A stretch of DNA of 64,000 bases from Kappaphycus alvarezii (GCA_002205965.3 NADL03000466.1:124001-188000), one strand, 5' to 3'; shown: positions 36,791 to 48,954, numbered from the stretch's first letter. Notes: a model not told the origin generated them from the sequence alone. A program made the numbers and translations.

Positions 36791-37072
36791 AGGTATTTTT
36801 GGATGGGTCTGATATCATCAAACCACCCTTTCTTAGTAACACGAATGGAGCAGTCCCTGAGGGCTTTAGCTGCCCTGAATAAATGTGTGTTCGGAGAGGA
36901 GACGGCGCTGTGCAGAAGGAGGCGTTCGCTGGAATTGTATGGGGTGCCTTTTAGGGAGGTGAGTTTCGATGTTTGCACGGGGTGACGGAAAAGATAGGCA
37001 ATTAAGCTCGAAGATCGCCCCAGCCAGACGTTCCTTGGGGCGCAAGACTTCCATCTATGGATAAGGTGGTAT

Positions 37073-37709
37073 TGAGGGCTTTTGGACGCTTCCAGTAAAC
37101 TCTAAAAGATGAGTGATTGTATGAAGGGTTTTATTTCAACGCTGGCCTGGGTTGATGACCACTGTAGTCAGGCTTTAATTGTAGTTACTTTTATATATTT
37201 TATGGTTATTGGTAATTTTTTTCGTCGCTATTTGTGACCCAACCTGACGCTACCACACACTCGCGATCGCCATGTAATCCATCACCGGGTAGGCAGGGGC
37301 TGTAAATGTCGCGTGATACACTACAACACTCGCACGAGACCCGTGTTTTACAATCAAAAGGTGGTTGCGGTTTCGTGTAAGGGATTTAACAGAGAGACGG
37401 TAACTTTAGGAAGGAAAAGGACGGGGCCGAGCTGAACGAACGGCGTGTAGAGCTAGACTTTTCGTAGTCGAGAACTGAAAACCTCTGTGCCTCCCGGTAG
37501 AGAGACAGGCAGTGAGGCCGGCGCTACAGTATACTAATACGCGGCAACGGATCCGGCGATGCCACGACGGCGGCGACGGGTCTCACTGCGATGAACTAGT
37601 TACAGTCCACTGTAATGACATGAGCGGAGGGCGACAGCGGATGCGAACCTACCCACTCCTTTTTTAAAATTTTTTTCCTTCTCTGTGCTTCCTATTTCGG
37701 ACAGCAACA
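37073..37709 (+). repeat. Gypsy-2 3' LTR, with an extra internal segment
   Basis: Matches the 5' LTR at both ends (37073-37310 and about 37655-37709, ending CAGCAACA) but holds about 340 bp more in the middle (37310-37655), which includes ACAGTATACTAATACGCGG and CACTCGCACGAGACC. Either this segment was inserted here or it was lost from the 5' LTR. No 5-bp target duplication is seen at the outer ends of Gypsy-2. Confidence 0.75.
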
Positions 37710-37880
37710 TGCTCTATAGTTTTTTTGCATACAGTACAGTACCGTAGCTATTGATTTAAAATTACAGTGCCTTCGACGGGCAACGGACATAGTATATTAC
37801 AATAACTGAATCACCCTCCAAGCCACCTTTTGAACAGGCATAAAAATAAACACGGGTAAAGTACAGTACAGTACTGTTTC

Positions 37881-38150
37881 GGTTACTTCCAAAAGTTAGC
37901 CAGCAGCGTTTGGCCAAGTTGGGTTTGCACAATCTAAAGTCCTTCCGTGGTCTAGGGCCCGGAAATACAGGCGTTTATCTAGACCTCCTGGTTGGTCCTA
38001 AGGGAATATATCCGCCACCCTCACAGTAGCTATCCAAAAACATAAATATTTGAAAATGAAATACAAAACATACAGTACAAACATTTGGACTAACGAAACT
38101 ACCGCTAAATGCACCCACCCTAACACGTGCCTCGCGATCACCTTTCGACC
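37881..38150 (+). repeat. LINE tail fragment with 3' untranslated repeat
   Basis: 37884-37995 matches 43796-43922 (TACTTCCAAAAGTT, CGTTTG(G/A)CCAAGTTG, GGCCCGGAA(A/G)TACAGGCGTTTAT). 38036-38140 matches 49571-49640 (ATAAATATTTGAA(A/C)ATGAAATACAAAAC, TAAATGCACCCACCCTAAC). The second block follows the LINE ORF at 49.48 kb and so is likely the LINE 3' untranslated region. Preceded by a TACAGTAC cluster at 37861-37875. Confidence 0.6.
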
Positions 38151-38309
38151 TTGTGCGACGAGCCAGGTGAGTTTGACTGCAGCGGAGTTTAATGCGTATG
38201 TAGCAATGGCGGCGATTTGAGCGGCTACTTCGGCCGCCAAGGGTCGTTACGGTCCAGGGGCCCCCGATGGCAACTTGTTCCGTGTAGACATGACGTCGTC
38301 TCTGAAGTG

Positions 38310-38425
38310 CTTGACCCAGCGACTGCGGCGAGGACTGCAGCGAGAACTGCGAATAGGACTGCGACGGTGATTGCGACTGGGACTGCGACTGGGACTGCGA
38401 CTAGGACTACGACTAGGACTGTGGT
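38310..38425 (+). repeat. Minisatellite of GACTGC-type units
   Basis: About 115 bp built from degenerate 6-, 12- and 18-bp units such as GGGACTGCGACT and GGACTACGACTA. It produces an artificial TATGTATRT-like translation on the plus strand and a Val/Ala run on the minus strand, so nearby open frames are not evidence of genes. Confidence 0.8.
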
Positions 38426-38439
38426 GGCGGCTCTAACAG

Positions 38440-40030
38440 CTATTGCGTCTCCAGCCGATTGTCCAGTGCACTGGTCAGCTCTTGAACGCAGCACTGGCCG
38501 CCAGGCTGCCGCGATTGCGGGTTCCAATTATTTCATGCTGCATGTAGCTTGCTTGACCATAGGCAACTTGTCTTTCACAGCTATGCTCTCTGATATTTCT
38601 ACATTCGGATGTGCGCCCCCTAGGCACCGTCCCTTCGACTATGCCCATTCTGAACAGACTGCTTCTTGGACTTTGCGTTTCTGAGCTCTTTTATTTATGT
38701 GATTCGCCGCTCTCCTTTGCAACTTAGGCGTTCCGAGCTCGTGCATTACTTTTCAAGGCCTTTTCGAGGGGTACCCTTCGCGTCGGTCTTTCGAGTTGTT
38801 AAAGCGCAACGCGATCTCGCCGGCCGATAGTTTTAACAAAGCGCATTTATTGATTTGTCCGTAGCACCTACTTATTCCTCCCGCATTCTCTTTTTTTCCA
38901 GGTAAAATCGCTGCTGCTAACTTCATTAAAGTCTGCGCCTTTCTACCTTCCTTTTCATTCTCTTGTTTCACCAGTAGCGTCGCTGCTGCTACTTTCTATT
39001 AAAGCACACCGCGGTCTGCTCTTCTCTATCTCACCGCCTCGTTTCACCTCTCCCCCCCTCGCCTTACCTATGCTTTGCTAGTTTGCAGTGCCTCGACCCG
39101 ACTTGCTTCCCTTTGCGGACTTGGGAAGGCCGAACGTGTTGAGAGGAGATTCAATATCCTTCCGGGCATGGGAGGCCGTAGTGGAGTATCAGTTGGAGGA
39201 TTTAGTATCTGTAAAAATGGTTTGTGCGGTGTGGGACATACTTTGATTCCATTCTTGTTTCTGCGGGGCATGAGAGACAACAGCAGGAGAATACGGAAGA
39301 TTGATGGACGGTGGGCGATTGTCCATCTTGGAATTGGCATCCTGTTCACGTGCTTGCTTCTGAGATGCGTCTTGGTTGGGTTCCAACATGTTTGTTGTTT
39401 CTGGGACGCTCAAATTCCCTGGGTTACGTCAAACGTACGCAATTTGGGAGACAGCCGACATTGTACATCAGAATCCTTTGCTTCCTTCTTCATTCCCCGT
39501 GTCCTCACGAGCGGGCTGCGCAACGGTACCTTTTTCGTCTTCATATCCTTATGAATCCGTTCCGTATGAAAAAAGCTCTCGCGCTGATCATTCCCGCGGT
39601 CCTCCGCGACAAACATCTTCTCTATAACTGCTGAACCGGTGGACGCTTTTGTCCCACGTTGTTAAAAGTAGAGGTCCAGGCCGATAGCGTTCTCTCCAAC
39701 ATCGCTCTATTGAGGAGGAATCCTCGTCCTTTCACCCTTCATCTCCTCCTTAATCGTCGCTTAAACCCCGGGTTTTCACCGTCTGATGAGGTGTGATTCG
39801 TTTCTGCGAAAGAATTTCAGGACAGCCGTTGCATCGGCATTTTCACCCGAGCGCCATTCAGAAAAGTTACCGCCTGCTGTACCGAGGGCCCGCGAATAGT
39901 TGGTCCGTGCTCAGTGCATAACAAAGTAAGATACTTTCCCAGTGTATAGAGGGCGAAGCACAGGAAGGTACTGTACGAGTAAACACAGTAATGCTGGTAC
40001 AGCAAGTAAACTACTGTAGGGTACAACATT
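38440..40030. other. No secure gene; Gln/Asn-rich minus-strand frames
   Basis: Minus-strand frames at 39189-39413 and 39410-39616 are rich in Gln, Asn, Lys and Ser (SKMDNRPPSINLPYSPAVV; RGMKKEAKDSDVQCRL) and adjoin each other in different frames. They could be an eroded gag, but no core domain is visible. The rest holds nothing I recognise. Confidence 0.3.
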
Positions 40031-40035
40031 AAGCG

Positions 40036-40175
40036 CGTAGCACTATACGACTGGGGCTACTGCAAGCTCTTCGTTCGGTATCTTTCACATTAAAGTGCCC
40101 ATTGGGCGCGGACCACTATACTTTTGGAGCCACTGCCAAGGTCTTCGTTCGTTATCTTGCACCTTACAGTGCCGA
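40036..40175 (+). repeat. Diverged tandem duplication, unit about 78 bp
   Basis: Two units each run from CACTATAC through CTTCGTTCG(G/T)TATCTT to ACAGTGCC/AAAGT GCC: the first from about 40040 and the second from about 40120. Between the shared words the units differ at many positions. Confidence 0.65.
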
Positions 40176-40659
40176 GCTGCCTACAGTGCCTCTTTTACGA
40201 GATTTGACCTGGCTTGATGCTATCAGATCGGATGGGCTGAAGGCGACGAGCATTTGAAGCGGCATGTCAAACGACTTGTTGTGGACGCGAGCGTGGCGAC
40301 TTGATCCAAAGCGGTACTCGCTGTCTTGCTGGTTCGGCTGGTCCTTCGGGGCGGATATCGGTGATGTCAAGCGGGTGACTATTGTTGACGGGGTGTCGTG
40401 GCGCACTGCCTATGGTTACCTCGATTTGGCCGCGCAACTACCTGCAAGAGGCTGCCTTGGCGTTAAAAAGACGAACATGGCTTTCCGTTGGTATTCTCCT
40501 TGGGATGTCTCGTAGGGATCACATACACCCTTCTCGTGCGTGCAGATATGTGGAAGGCAGCTGAAATCACGCCTTACCCAGCGAGTCACTCAGGGGCCGG
40601 ATTTCCGACACCTAGGGGCCCTTGTAGTTATGCGAAGGTAACTTGCATTGTCTTTATTC

Positions 40660-43060
40660 ACTCAAGACTAAGGCTAGAGACGAAATAGCGACCTACACTC
40701 AGGGTTCGTAGGGGCCCGGAATCCGACTCCGCTCTACAGAAGTCAAGCTCTGCCGTTTCAATTTGTGATTCCATGATGTCCCTTCCTCCCGCTGCCTTGT
40801 CCTGGTTCCCGCAGCGGTCGTATACTTTTACCACCGCCTCAGGCAAATCGATCTCAGAGGTCCAATGAACTGATGATCTACCTCTTGATTTCACCTTGAA
40901 TTTCCCTATCCCTTCTTCGATTTCTTCGTCAGGTCTCATTTCCGCGTCGGACATCTTATCGACCATTCTCAATGTGTCTGGAAGAGTCCCGTCCATCGGG
41001 TCACGACTTTCGAGTACCTTATTGCTGATCTTTCGCAAGCGATTTTCATGTACAGGTGCCTCCTTCTGTCCTATTTCAGACTCTAAGAGGTACTCCGTTT
41101 TCCCAAGGTGTTCTTTGATGGCATATGGTCCGATCCAAGGCTTGATAATCTTATTGTACTCCGATTTATTGAACTCTACTGACCATAATAGAAAGCAATC
41201 CTATGTATTGAAGTTTTCGGGTCAACTCGCTTGTCATATTCCTTTTCGGCTCGGCCTCTGGCTCTCCTTCCCTTCTCTAGGAATTTTTCGTGTAAGAGAT
41301 TTAGTCTTTGAGCCAGATTTTCTGGTTTCTTTCGGAAACAGGCCGTGTCTACTTGTCCTAAGGCTTGGAATGCTTCTATTCAGAACCTGGATTTGAAGGG
41401 AGTCATATATGTCGCTGCACAAACTCCTGTGTTGTATCGAAAACACGCTAAGGACACGTGATCATCCCAGTCGCTCTGACTCGGGGAGACGAAACTGGCG
41501 ATGTCTTTCACCAATGGTCGGTTCCAACGTTCCACTGTCCCTTTGGCTTGCGGATATAAGCTACATACGTCCAATTCCTAACTGTTCGGTTAGATTGGTC
41601 ATCACTTCACACGTTAAGTTTGAGTTTCCATCGGACAAGAGATGCTCCATTGGTCAAAACATTGAGATCCAATCTTCAGTCAACACCTGCGGATGGTTTC
41701 GGCCTTTTCATCCCGTATGTTTCGTGCCCTGACGAAACGTGTGAATATGTACACCATTGCCAACGGTTTAAGTTTTCTCTTCTTGGAGCGAACTGTGATT
41801 GTTTGGACATCAAATGCTACCGTCTGGAACTTTCTTTCTGGATGAACGACCTCTAGGTGCGCTTACTTCCCTGGTTGTCCGTCTTATGATACCGTACATG
41901 ATAAGCAGCTCTTGATCTGGGTCCAGGTGTCTTGGGCCACGGCCTTCAATAAAAGCTTGGCAGCAACCTGGCTAATGTCTTCTTCAAGCTGTAGTGCCCG
42001 GTGAGGGTTGACTCATGTACCCAGCTAAGTGCGGTGGTCACCAAGGACCTTGGCACTACTACTGGCAGCCCATCCCTTCCAAATTAACTCACTAAGCCAA
42101 CATTATCGACTAGAAAATCTTTCCAGTCTTTAGTGAATTGATGGGAGTTTGAAAACGTGTATCAACACGTTTCCAATCCCTCCTCTGTTCGAGACCCATA
42201 TCTGCATCGCTCGGCTTTTCTGAAGGGATTGGCGCTAAGGGGCTTCTCTCATCTCCATCGGCATCAGCACTGCGATCCCCCCTTTTAGAGAACATCTGCC
42301 ACACTTTCTTGCACTGCTATGTCTTCCGCTATTTCCAAGCTGGTTCTTGACATTTCGCATCGTTGACAGAGCGGCTTTTGGGTGGTACCTCTACTCAAGG
42401 TGTCTGTAACTATCAGCTCTGGTCAGTTGCGGTTCTCGACAGTGTATTCGCAGTCCTGTACTTACAGGACCCATCTTGCTAACGTTTGTCGAGGGTCTTT
42501 GAGAATGGACAACCATTTGAGTGAAAAGTGGTAAGTGAAGATAACAGACTTCTCCCCGTGCACTAAATGGCTCCGCTTGAGAAGCACGTGCTCTACTGCT
42601 AAGTTTGGGCGGGAGTCCTGCTTTGAACCCATTTACAAACATATTGTTGATTATAGGTATCTGGAGCAAGCAGGCTCCAGTCCTGATGCGCTCCGAATAC
42701 ATGCTGAGAGATTCTCGTCTCTCTGACCATTAGATTGTGAAGAACGTTACTTGTAGGTAGGCAAGCTGGTCTTCGTTGAACAAGATTTACTCCAATTTCT
42801 CCGAAAGAATGTCCATAGGTGGTTCCAAGTACGTGTTGGCTACATCCTCGTATATACCTTTGACCTCTTGATAAAATGAAAAAGGTAGCAGCTTCTTTTA
42901 GTCTTATGCTCGTACGTGAAATTCGCTTAGGACACGTATTCAAATACGCTTTGCATCCAGGGAAGAACCATCTCCATTGTTTCTGCATTTGCTGGACTCC
43001 GGTCCAGTCTAATAGAGCTTGCCTGCAACATGAATAGGAATTCATTTTTCGGTAACCTCC
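40660..43060 (-). pseudogene. Gypsy-type fragment: gag and integrase with pol core deleted
   Basis: At the right, 43045-42600, mixed frames give gag-like text (YEDVANTYLEPPMDIL, QIPIINNMFVNGFKAGLPPKL). Only about 1 kb to the left the integrase appears: HLLSDGNSKL (catalytic Asp) near 41640, then AKGTVERWNRPLVKDI (the Glu) and DHVSLACFRYNTGVCAATYMTPF at 41574-41380. An acidic/charged tail follows to 40660. Protease, RT and RNase H are missing, so a large internal deletion is likely. It differs from Gypsy-1 to -3 in its integrase wording. Confidence 0.65.
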
Positions 43061-43641
43061 TGTTTCTCTGTTACCGAAATTTGGGCTCTCTTGCTCTTCT
43101 CGATTACAGTTATTTGGGTCGGAACTCCGGTGGAGTTCATATTTGCGTTCATAGGCTTCAAAAGGGCAGTGCTAACCACTAAAACCTTCTTCATACCCTC
43201 CATTATATCATCAAGAGCAGTATTAATGGTCTGAGTGGATATAGCATCTTCCTAAGGAGTCTGACGTTTCTCTAGCGTTGGTTCTTCCAGAACAGCTTGG
43301 GTTTCCAAGTCAGAATTGTCCAAAATTGAAGCTTTTTCGTTTACGCGGGCCGGGTTACCGTTGGTCCGATGGCATGGCATATTTAATCTGTTTTAACTTG
43401 TGTTTAATATACGTATTTTACTTGATCCCTTTCGATGGCTTCTCTTTCCAACAGTTTTTTCTTCAAGCAAAAATCGACTTCTTTAAGATGCTAAACCGTC
43501 GTCTCAATGGGCTGGCATCAGATAACGAGTGACATTGTATTCTTATCGAGTGCGTCAACACTTTTCGCAAAACTGGATAAAATAGTAATACTTTACTGCA
43601 TTAGTATCGGGGTCCAGTGCAGGAACCGACTATGTTGCTAG

Positions 43642-43752
43642 CTAAGTGCTAACGGGGTGGTCCACGTCGGGCACGTGCACAGGTCTGCGGGACACGATAG
43701 CGTTCGTCAGAGACGACCAGATCGTGTAACTAATGCGCCAGTAAACTCTCAT
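43642..43752 (-). pseudogene. LINE C-terminal tail, inverted copy
   Basis: The minus frame reads VYWRISYTIWSSLTNAIVSRRP ... DHPVS, the same LINE end as on the plus strand at 44008-44120 (IYQRISCTLWSSVAMAIISRAP ... VHPVS) and at about 49325-49430 (IYQRLRCTLWSSIAQAILSRAP ... VHPVR). It forms an imperfect inverted pair with the next feature. Confidence 0.65.
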
Positions 43753-43795
43753 TTTAATGACTCCAACAGATGTACAGTACATCGATTTTATGTTG

Positions 43796-44130
43796 CGGCT
43801 ACTTCCAAAAGTTCGCCAAAAACGTTTGACCAAGTTGTGTTCGCACATTCTCATGTCCTTCTGTGGTCCAGGGCCCGGAAGTACAGGCGTTTATATAGAC
43901 CTTCTAGGCGGCCCTCTGGTGCCCTTTCTCCGGATATCGCATTATTTATCGAAGAGTTTGTGCCACGTGTAGCCACGAAATGCCACACTTCGGACGCTAC
44001 GATTCGCACACGCATCTACCAGCGTATCAGTTGCACTTTGTGGTCGTCGGTGGCTATGGCCATCATATCGCGGGCCCCACTGCACGTGACCGATGTGGTC
44101 CATCCAGTTAGCTCGAAACTGAATAGTCTG
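43796..44130 (+). pseudogene. LINE C-terminal domain fragment
   Basis: Plus-strand text with LSPDIALFIEEFVPR and IRTRIYQRISCTLWSSVAMAIISRAP. It matches the end of the LINE at 49.2-49.4 kb (SPGTIAFIEELVRG, RRRIYQRLRCTLWSS). Its 5' half matches 37.88-38.00 kb. It ends about 35 bp before the next LINE fragment begins. Confidence 0.65.
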
Positions 44131-44167
44131 TCAGTCGGTGTACACTCAAGATAAGTAAAAAGAGTAA

Positions 44168-45277
44168 AAGATTTCTTCTAGGGGTATAGTACATGTCAAC
44201 CCACGTAAGACACGGATACATTGGCCTCACGTCATGCTTCCGGACCGAGCAGCCCTGCTCGCGGGACGCTTTCCGCTTCTAGGGGCCCCCATTGGCAACA
44301 AAACGTTCACGGATAGTTTTCTGCGGTCTAAGATCGTTCAGTTCCGCCGCACCCTGGACCGCCTTCTGCTGGTCCGCGACGCCCGCGCCCGGTTCCACAT
44401 GCACCGGATCTGTGCCTTTGCATGCCTCCTATCCCATGCATTCAAGCTCTCAGATCCGCGCTTAGCTGAGTCCGCAGCAGAAGAATTTGATGATCCACAG
44501 CGGTCATCGTATGAAAAGCTACACAGCATCTCACTCACGGACCGAGCCTGGGACCAAGTCTGCCTCCCCATGCACCTTGGTGACCAAGGCTTCGAAAGCA
44601 TCGCCTCGTTCCTCCATGGCGCAGCCGCCGCTAGCATCATTGATGCTGCGCCCGCACGACAGCGGACTTCCGCATACGCCACGCCGCGTGCTTGTGCACT
44701 ACCTTCTGGTCGATTCCGCGGCCTCCGTTAGGCTGGGCCTTCTCTCCGCGGTTTCGCCCTGTCCATCCCCGGGATAGTCGAACTTTCGACCCTTGACCCT
44801 CCAACTCTAGCTGCTTCACCCACCAACAATCTAACCCTTCTCAAATGGGTGCAGCAAGAGGCGCGGGTAAGAGTACATTGGCACGACGAATCCTGGGCGA
44901 ATGCCCCCAAACTCGACTGCCCATAGCGACGCTGACATTCGACATCGCATCCGTGGCTTAGCGTTCCGCCGCAGCTCGCTGCGGCGTTTCTTTTCGCTCA
45001 CCCCACGGCAGCTACGAAGGTGCACACCACACACTGGCAGACCATGCTCCGCCGTCACCTCGGACTGCCAGTATATGATGAATCCATGCCCTTCAACTGC
45101 CACCACTTTGACCGCCCCTTGGACAACCTCGGGGATCACGCCGCCTACCTTTGCTGCCCTGGTTTCAGCTTTCGTCACCGCCATAACTCGCTCTGTTATG
45201 CGTTTGCGACACAAGTTATCCGCGACGCGGGTCTGGATACTCGGCACGAGGTTCCGCTCCTCGTCCAGGGCACTGAG
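44168..45277 (+). pseudogene. LINE reverse transcriptase end and zinc-binding domain, left part
   Basis: One plus-strand frame from the TAA at 44165 to the Harbinger junction, with stops TAG near 44729, TAG and TGA near 44925-44933, and no frameshift. It shows the end of the RT palm (VNPRKTRIHWP), PLLGAPIGNKTF, the thumb-like region with LTDRAWDQVCLPMHLGDQGF, then PWLSVPP, HLGLPVY, and FNCHHFDRPLDNLGDHAAYLCC with RHN. This is the Cys/His motif typical of the C-terminal domain of many algal and invertebrate LINEs. The last readable residues are PLLVQGTE. The frame resumes after the inserted transposon at 48955. Confidence 0.85.
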
Positions 45278-45302
45278 GGGCGTTTTATAACTTTTTGAAA
45301 TC
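45278..45302 (+). repeat. Harbinger left terminal inverted repeat
   Basis: GGGCGTTTTATAACTTTTTG, then AAATC. It pairs with 48931-48955 with one mismatch in the first 20 bases. Confidence 0.9.
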
Positions 45303-45467
45303 TTGAAATCTTGAAAAAGTGAGACGGGATATCATAACTTTTTCAATGTTTCAATCTGCGAATCCTTTTTATAAGTCCAAGAGAAAATTGAAAGGGAAAA
45401 ATGGTGAAGCACGGCTTTTGCGAGGTCCACCAATCCTGGTGATGGGGTAGTATTCTCGTCTGAAGAA

Positions 45468-46845
45468 TTGCAAGACTATTCCCAGGCCAATAAAACATCG
45501 ACAATGACGTCACGATCGGCGTCTGGTACTGGTACCAGTCTCCTTTTCAATATCCACCCCTGCGCCAAACGAAATTCCCCCCGCTCCATACTGAATCGCC
45601 GACTAACCAAACGAGTACGAAGAACAACGCAAAAATGGTTGATCGTTTTGGGAACTGCAGCCGTTGTATCAACTGCCGCTGGAGTAGTCACGAATCTATC
45701 GGACAAGAGAAAGAACCGAGCAGTCCGTGAACATGAACAGTTTAACTTGGATAAACATTTTTTATCCATCGGTGACGACCACTTCCAGCGCTTGTACCGA
45801 TTAACGAGGCAGCAGTTCAATAAAATGTGTCACCTCACATCCCAATACTTTCTCGTCGAGTGAAACGAAACACAGACAAGGCTGCGACTGTTCCAGTTGA
45901 GGTGATGTTGTGTGTAACATCACGCATACTTGCTGGAGCAAGCTATTTGGATGTCGTTGGCCGTACTGCATTTGATCTACAACTACATATCAAGTACTTA
46001 CCCAGACACTTCATGCTCTTAACCAGTGTTTAGATCCAATTATCTTCCCGCAATCTGAGTCGGAGTGCCGTGAAGAGGCGAATCGTTTTCGTCGGAATCG
46101 AAGAAGTCCTCTTTATGGAATTTTCGCCGCATTGGATGGTACTGCTATTGCTATCCAACAGCTGAGGTTGTTGGATACACCCGATCCTCGCAAATATTAT
46201 AACAGGAAAGGGCTTTTTGCTATTTGTGTTCAAGCTGCAGTTGCAGCCAACTACAAATTTCTATTTGTTTCAGCAAGACATGCAGGATCCACTCATGACT
46301 CTACGGCATTTCAATCGACTAAACTGGTTGAATTACTTTTATCTAATACCCTGCCACAGTAGAGTGCAATCGCGGCGGACGATGCTTACAAAAATGGCTC
46401 TCACATTCTCACACCATACAGGGGGAGGCAATTAACATTGTCGCAGGATTCTTTTAATTACTACTTGTCTTCGTTACGCATTACCGTCGAGCAGGCGTTC
46501 GGCATTTTGGTCACCAGATTTGGAATTTTCTGGTCTCCACTGCGGTTTGATTTAGCAAAGGATACTCTCATTATTCTAGTCGCTTCCAAAATACACAACT
46601 TTATAATTGATAACTCAGTTGGGGGGCTGCATTCAATATTACCAATGGCTGAAGAGAACAGAGTCCAGGGGGAGCCAGTCGTTCATTTGCAAAGTTCATT
46701 GCACACAGATCAGGAATACGACAGGAATCGTAACCGCAGCAGAGAGCACTCGCCTATTCGTGACAAGATCGCAGAACGGCTTAATCAATTAGGATTTATT
46801 CGTCCTCCACCTTCGTCGCGACATCCTGCCAATACGCAATCATAG
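45468..46845 (+). pseudogene. Harbinger DDE transposase
   Basis: The N-terminal part (45468-45863) ends DDHFQRLYRLTRQQFNKMCHLTSQYF; the next block (ATVPVEVMLCVTSRILAGASYLDVVGR) is in another frame, and the rest (from about 45985 to 46845) in a third. The DDE core is present: GIFAALDGTAIAIQQ (first Asp), SARHAGSTHDSTAFQ (second Asp), LRITVEQAFGILVTRFGIFW (Glu). One TAG at 46360-46362 and one TGA near 45970 interrupt it. The two frame changes could be short introns or indels; with the stops, a pseudogene is more likely. In functional relatives it cuts and inserts the element together with the Myb-like partner. Confidence 0.85.
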
Positions 46846-46851
46846 ATTTTC

Positions 46852-48232
46852 TCAGGACGCCGCTTTCCTAATGCTTTCATATAGACTACATAAAATTTCG
46901 TTGTATGTTTTTCTTTCGGCATCCTCGTCAGCGAGCAGAAAAATTTCCTTCGTTTGCTCAATTGCAGCAAGGAGGGACTGCAAGGACTTTCCCCTCGCGT
47001 CAACAGCCTCAAACCGGGCTTTATCGCGTTCTGCCTCCTCTGTTTGTTTCGCTGTTTCTGTGTTCATGGGTTTTAGAGAAGAAGACAGCGCATCCATGCC
47101 AACTATGCTGATTTCCTGTCGACTTTGCTTCTGTCGCTTACTCGGCGGCGTATAGTTTTGATTTGTGTTGACTCCGTGTCCTACCCCTCTTCTTTTTGAG
47201 CATCACTCTGCATTGCTCGAGTCGCCAACGGCGCGAGTAGAGAGAACCGTTTGAGGAAGAAATGCGCATACAGTATGTAAGATTTCCCCCCTCTGTAGTT
47301 AACAAAAGATTCGCTATCCCCGTTCCCGCTTGCTTCATATCTGCACATGCATGTCCCATAAAAACTCTTAAACTCAGCGAATTTCCGTTTCAGTACCCCT
47401 CCTTCCCTGTGATGCAAACAGTGTTTAGGGTCTATCCCTGCAATATCAAAAGCGGATACCCCTCCGCTCAAACAATGTATCGGTTACGGTGTGAATTCTT
47501 CATCATTGAAAAGGGGCGCAATGTGCTCTGCCCAAGGATCGACAAATGTCGTGTCTACCTCTTCCCTTGTTCTTGGCTCCATAAGCTGTGTCCTCGCCAC
47601 TGTCATGCGGGGATCAGCTAGAACATGCAGAATGCGGCAGTATTCGGAGGCCTCAAAATCCGATTCAAGCCCACAAACTGACACATCCCCATTCACGAAC
47701 GGCGGCTGTCCGACTTTAACAATGCCATCCTCAAATACTGGGCAGTCTCCCTTTAACCACTGTATTGCTTCATTGCCGTTAGTGAGTTTGACCACTTTCA
47801 CTATAGTGGGTTTAATACATTCTATAAGTGCGGGTGCATCTCCCTGTTCTCCGCACTTTTGTAATCCACAACAGAAAGGGCCTCGTCCAAACAGAACCTC
47901 CTTTGTGTTCCTTCCTCCTTTTATTTAAGAGCGCTGAGTATATCCTTACACAGTGTGTTGCTTGGCAGGGCTTTTTTAACCGTGGCCTTGGCAGATTCGA
48001 AATCTGATGGCTCAACCCTCCTTGGGTCAAGCATTTCGTTATCAGGCATTACTTTTGAACCACTTTCGTGTTGCGATTGAAGAACAGGAGCACTCGGTTC
48101 AATGGATTGTAACCGCGGTCCCCCGAATGCAAACGCTTGATAAGAAGCTCCTTGTGGGTGCTTTGGTTGAGCCACATCATCAATAGTACCGACGCGATCA
48201 CTGTCAAACTCATTCCCGTCAGTAGATTGCAT
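46852..48232 (-). pseudogene. Harbinger second protein, Myb/trihelix-like DNA-binding partner
   Basis: Minus strand, convergent with the transposase. Exon-like pieces: 48232-47921 (N-terminus, MQSTDGNEFDSD); 47801-47181 in one frame across a TAA at 47484-47486, with PWAEHIAPLFNDEEF, then a helical region EGGVLKRKFAEFKSFYGTCMCRYEASGNGD and GKSYILYAHFFLKRF, the trihelix/MADF-like part; and 47155-46852 in another frame, a Lys/Glu-rich coiled-coil end (AERDKARFEAVDARGKSLQSLLAAIEQTKE). The gap 47920-47802 may be an intron. Family role: binds the subterminal DNA and brings the transposase to the nucleus. Confidence 0.7.
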
Positions 48233-48334
48233 ATTGCGTACAGTTCACTGCCCACACAATGATGCAAAGTAGATTGCAGTTTGAATTCTTATTTCACGAA
48301 TGGAGACTTTTGTGGGACCGCGGGGATAGGGACC

Positions 48335-48500
48335 CGTTGAGGGGTGAGGTGCGTGTGGCCGAGAGAAGCAAGCCTGGTTGGGGGTAGAGTGACGCGTGTG
48401 TGGCGATCGGGGGTCAGGGAGGGTTGTTGTTGGGTGAGGTGCATGTGGCCGCGAAGAAGAGGCCTGGTTAGGCGTGGAGTGGCGTGTTTGATAGAATAGG
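48335..48500 (+). repeat. Two-unit tandem repeat near the Harbinger right end
   Basis: Units of about 90 bp share GGTGAGGTGC(G/A)TGTGGCCG, AGCCTGGTT(G/A)GG and GTGG AGTG(G/A)CG; the second starts near 48436. They make the frame at 48245-48508 (minus) look repetitive (TRHSTPNQA twice), so that frame is not counted as a gene. Confidence 0.7.
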
Positions 48501-48954
48501 GAAAGCAAAAGGGGGTGGCGAGGTAGTTTGGATTAAGGATACGGGGATGCGAAGAGACAGGTTAGCTTCGATGAAGGTTGAGTGAGGATACGGAGGCGGA
48601 GCCGTTACCTTGGGAGATGTTGAATCTGTTGAGAACGAAAGAGACCGGTATTAGGATCTGCCGCAGAATGGAGGGAGACGCGTATCTGTGGTGAAGGAAA
48701 GACGGGTTGGTGGGATGCTGGTTTAGTGTGGACTCCTGGGAGATGGAACGACAGCTGTCGCAAGAAGCGTGGAAAGCGTTATGATGTCGGCACTCGTCGT
48801 GTCGTTTCTCGTTTCAAAGTGTTACCGGGAAATCTGGGAATTCCCGGTCACGGATTGAAACGCTGAAACAAACGTGGCCAGCTGGTCGGTGGTGATTGGT
48901 TCTTCATTTTTCAACTTTTCAATGTTTCACGTTTCAAAAAGTCATAAAACGCCC

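Noticed and set aside
38217..38684. 155-codon plus frame and its minus-strand counterpart
   Set aside because: Both are products of the GACTGC minisatellite.
44338..44682. 114-codon minus-strand frame
   Set aside because: Shadow of the LINE frame, which is supported by motifs on the plus strand.
48245..48508. Repetitive minus-strand frame (TRHSTPNQA twice)
   Set aside because: Caused by the 90-bp tandem repeat at the Harbinger right end.
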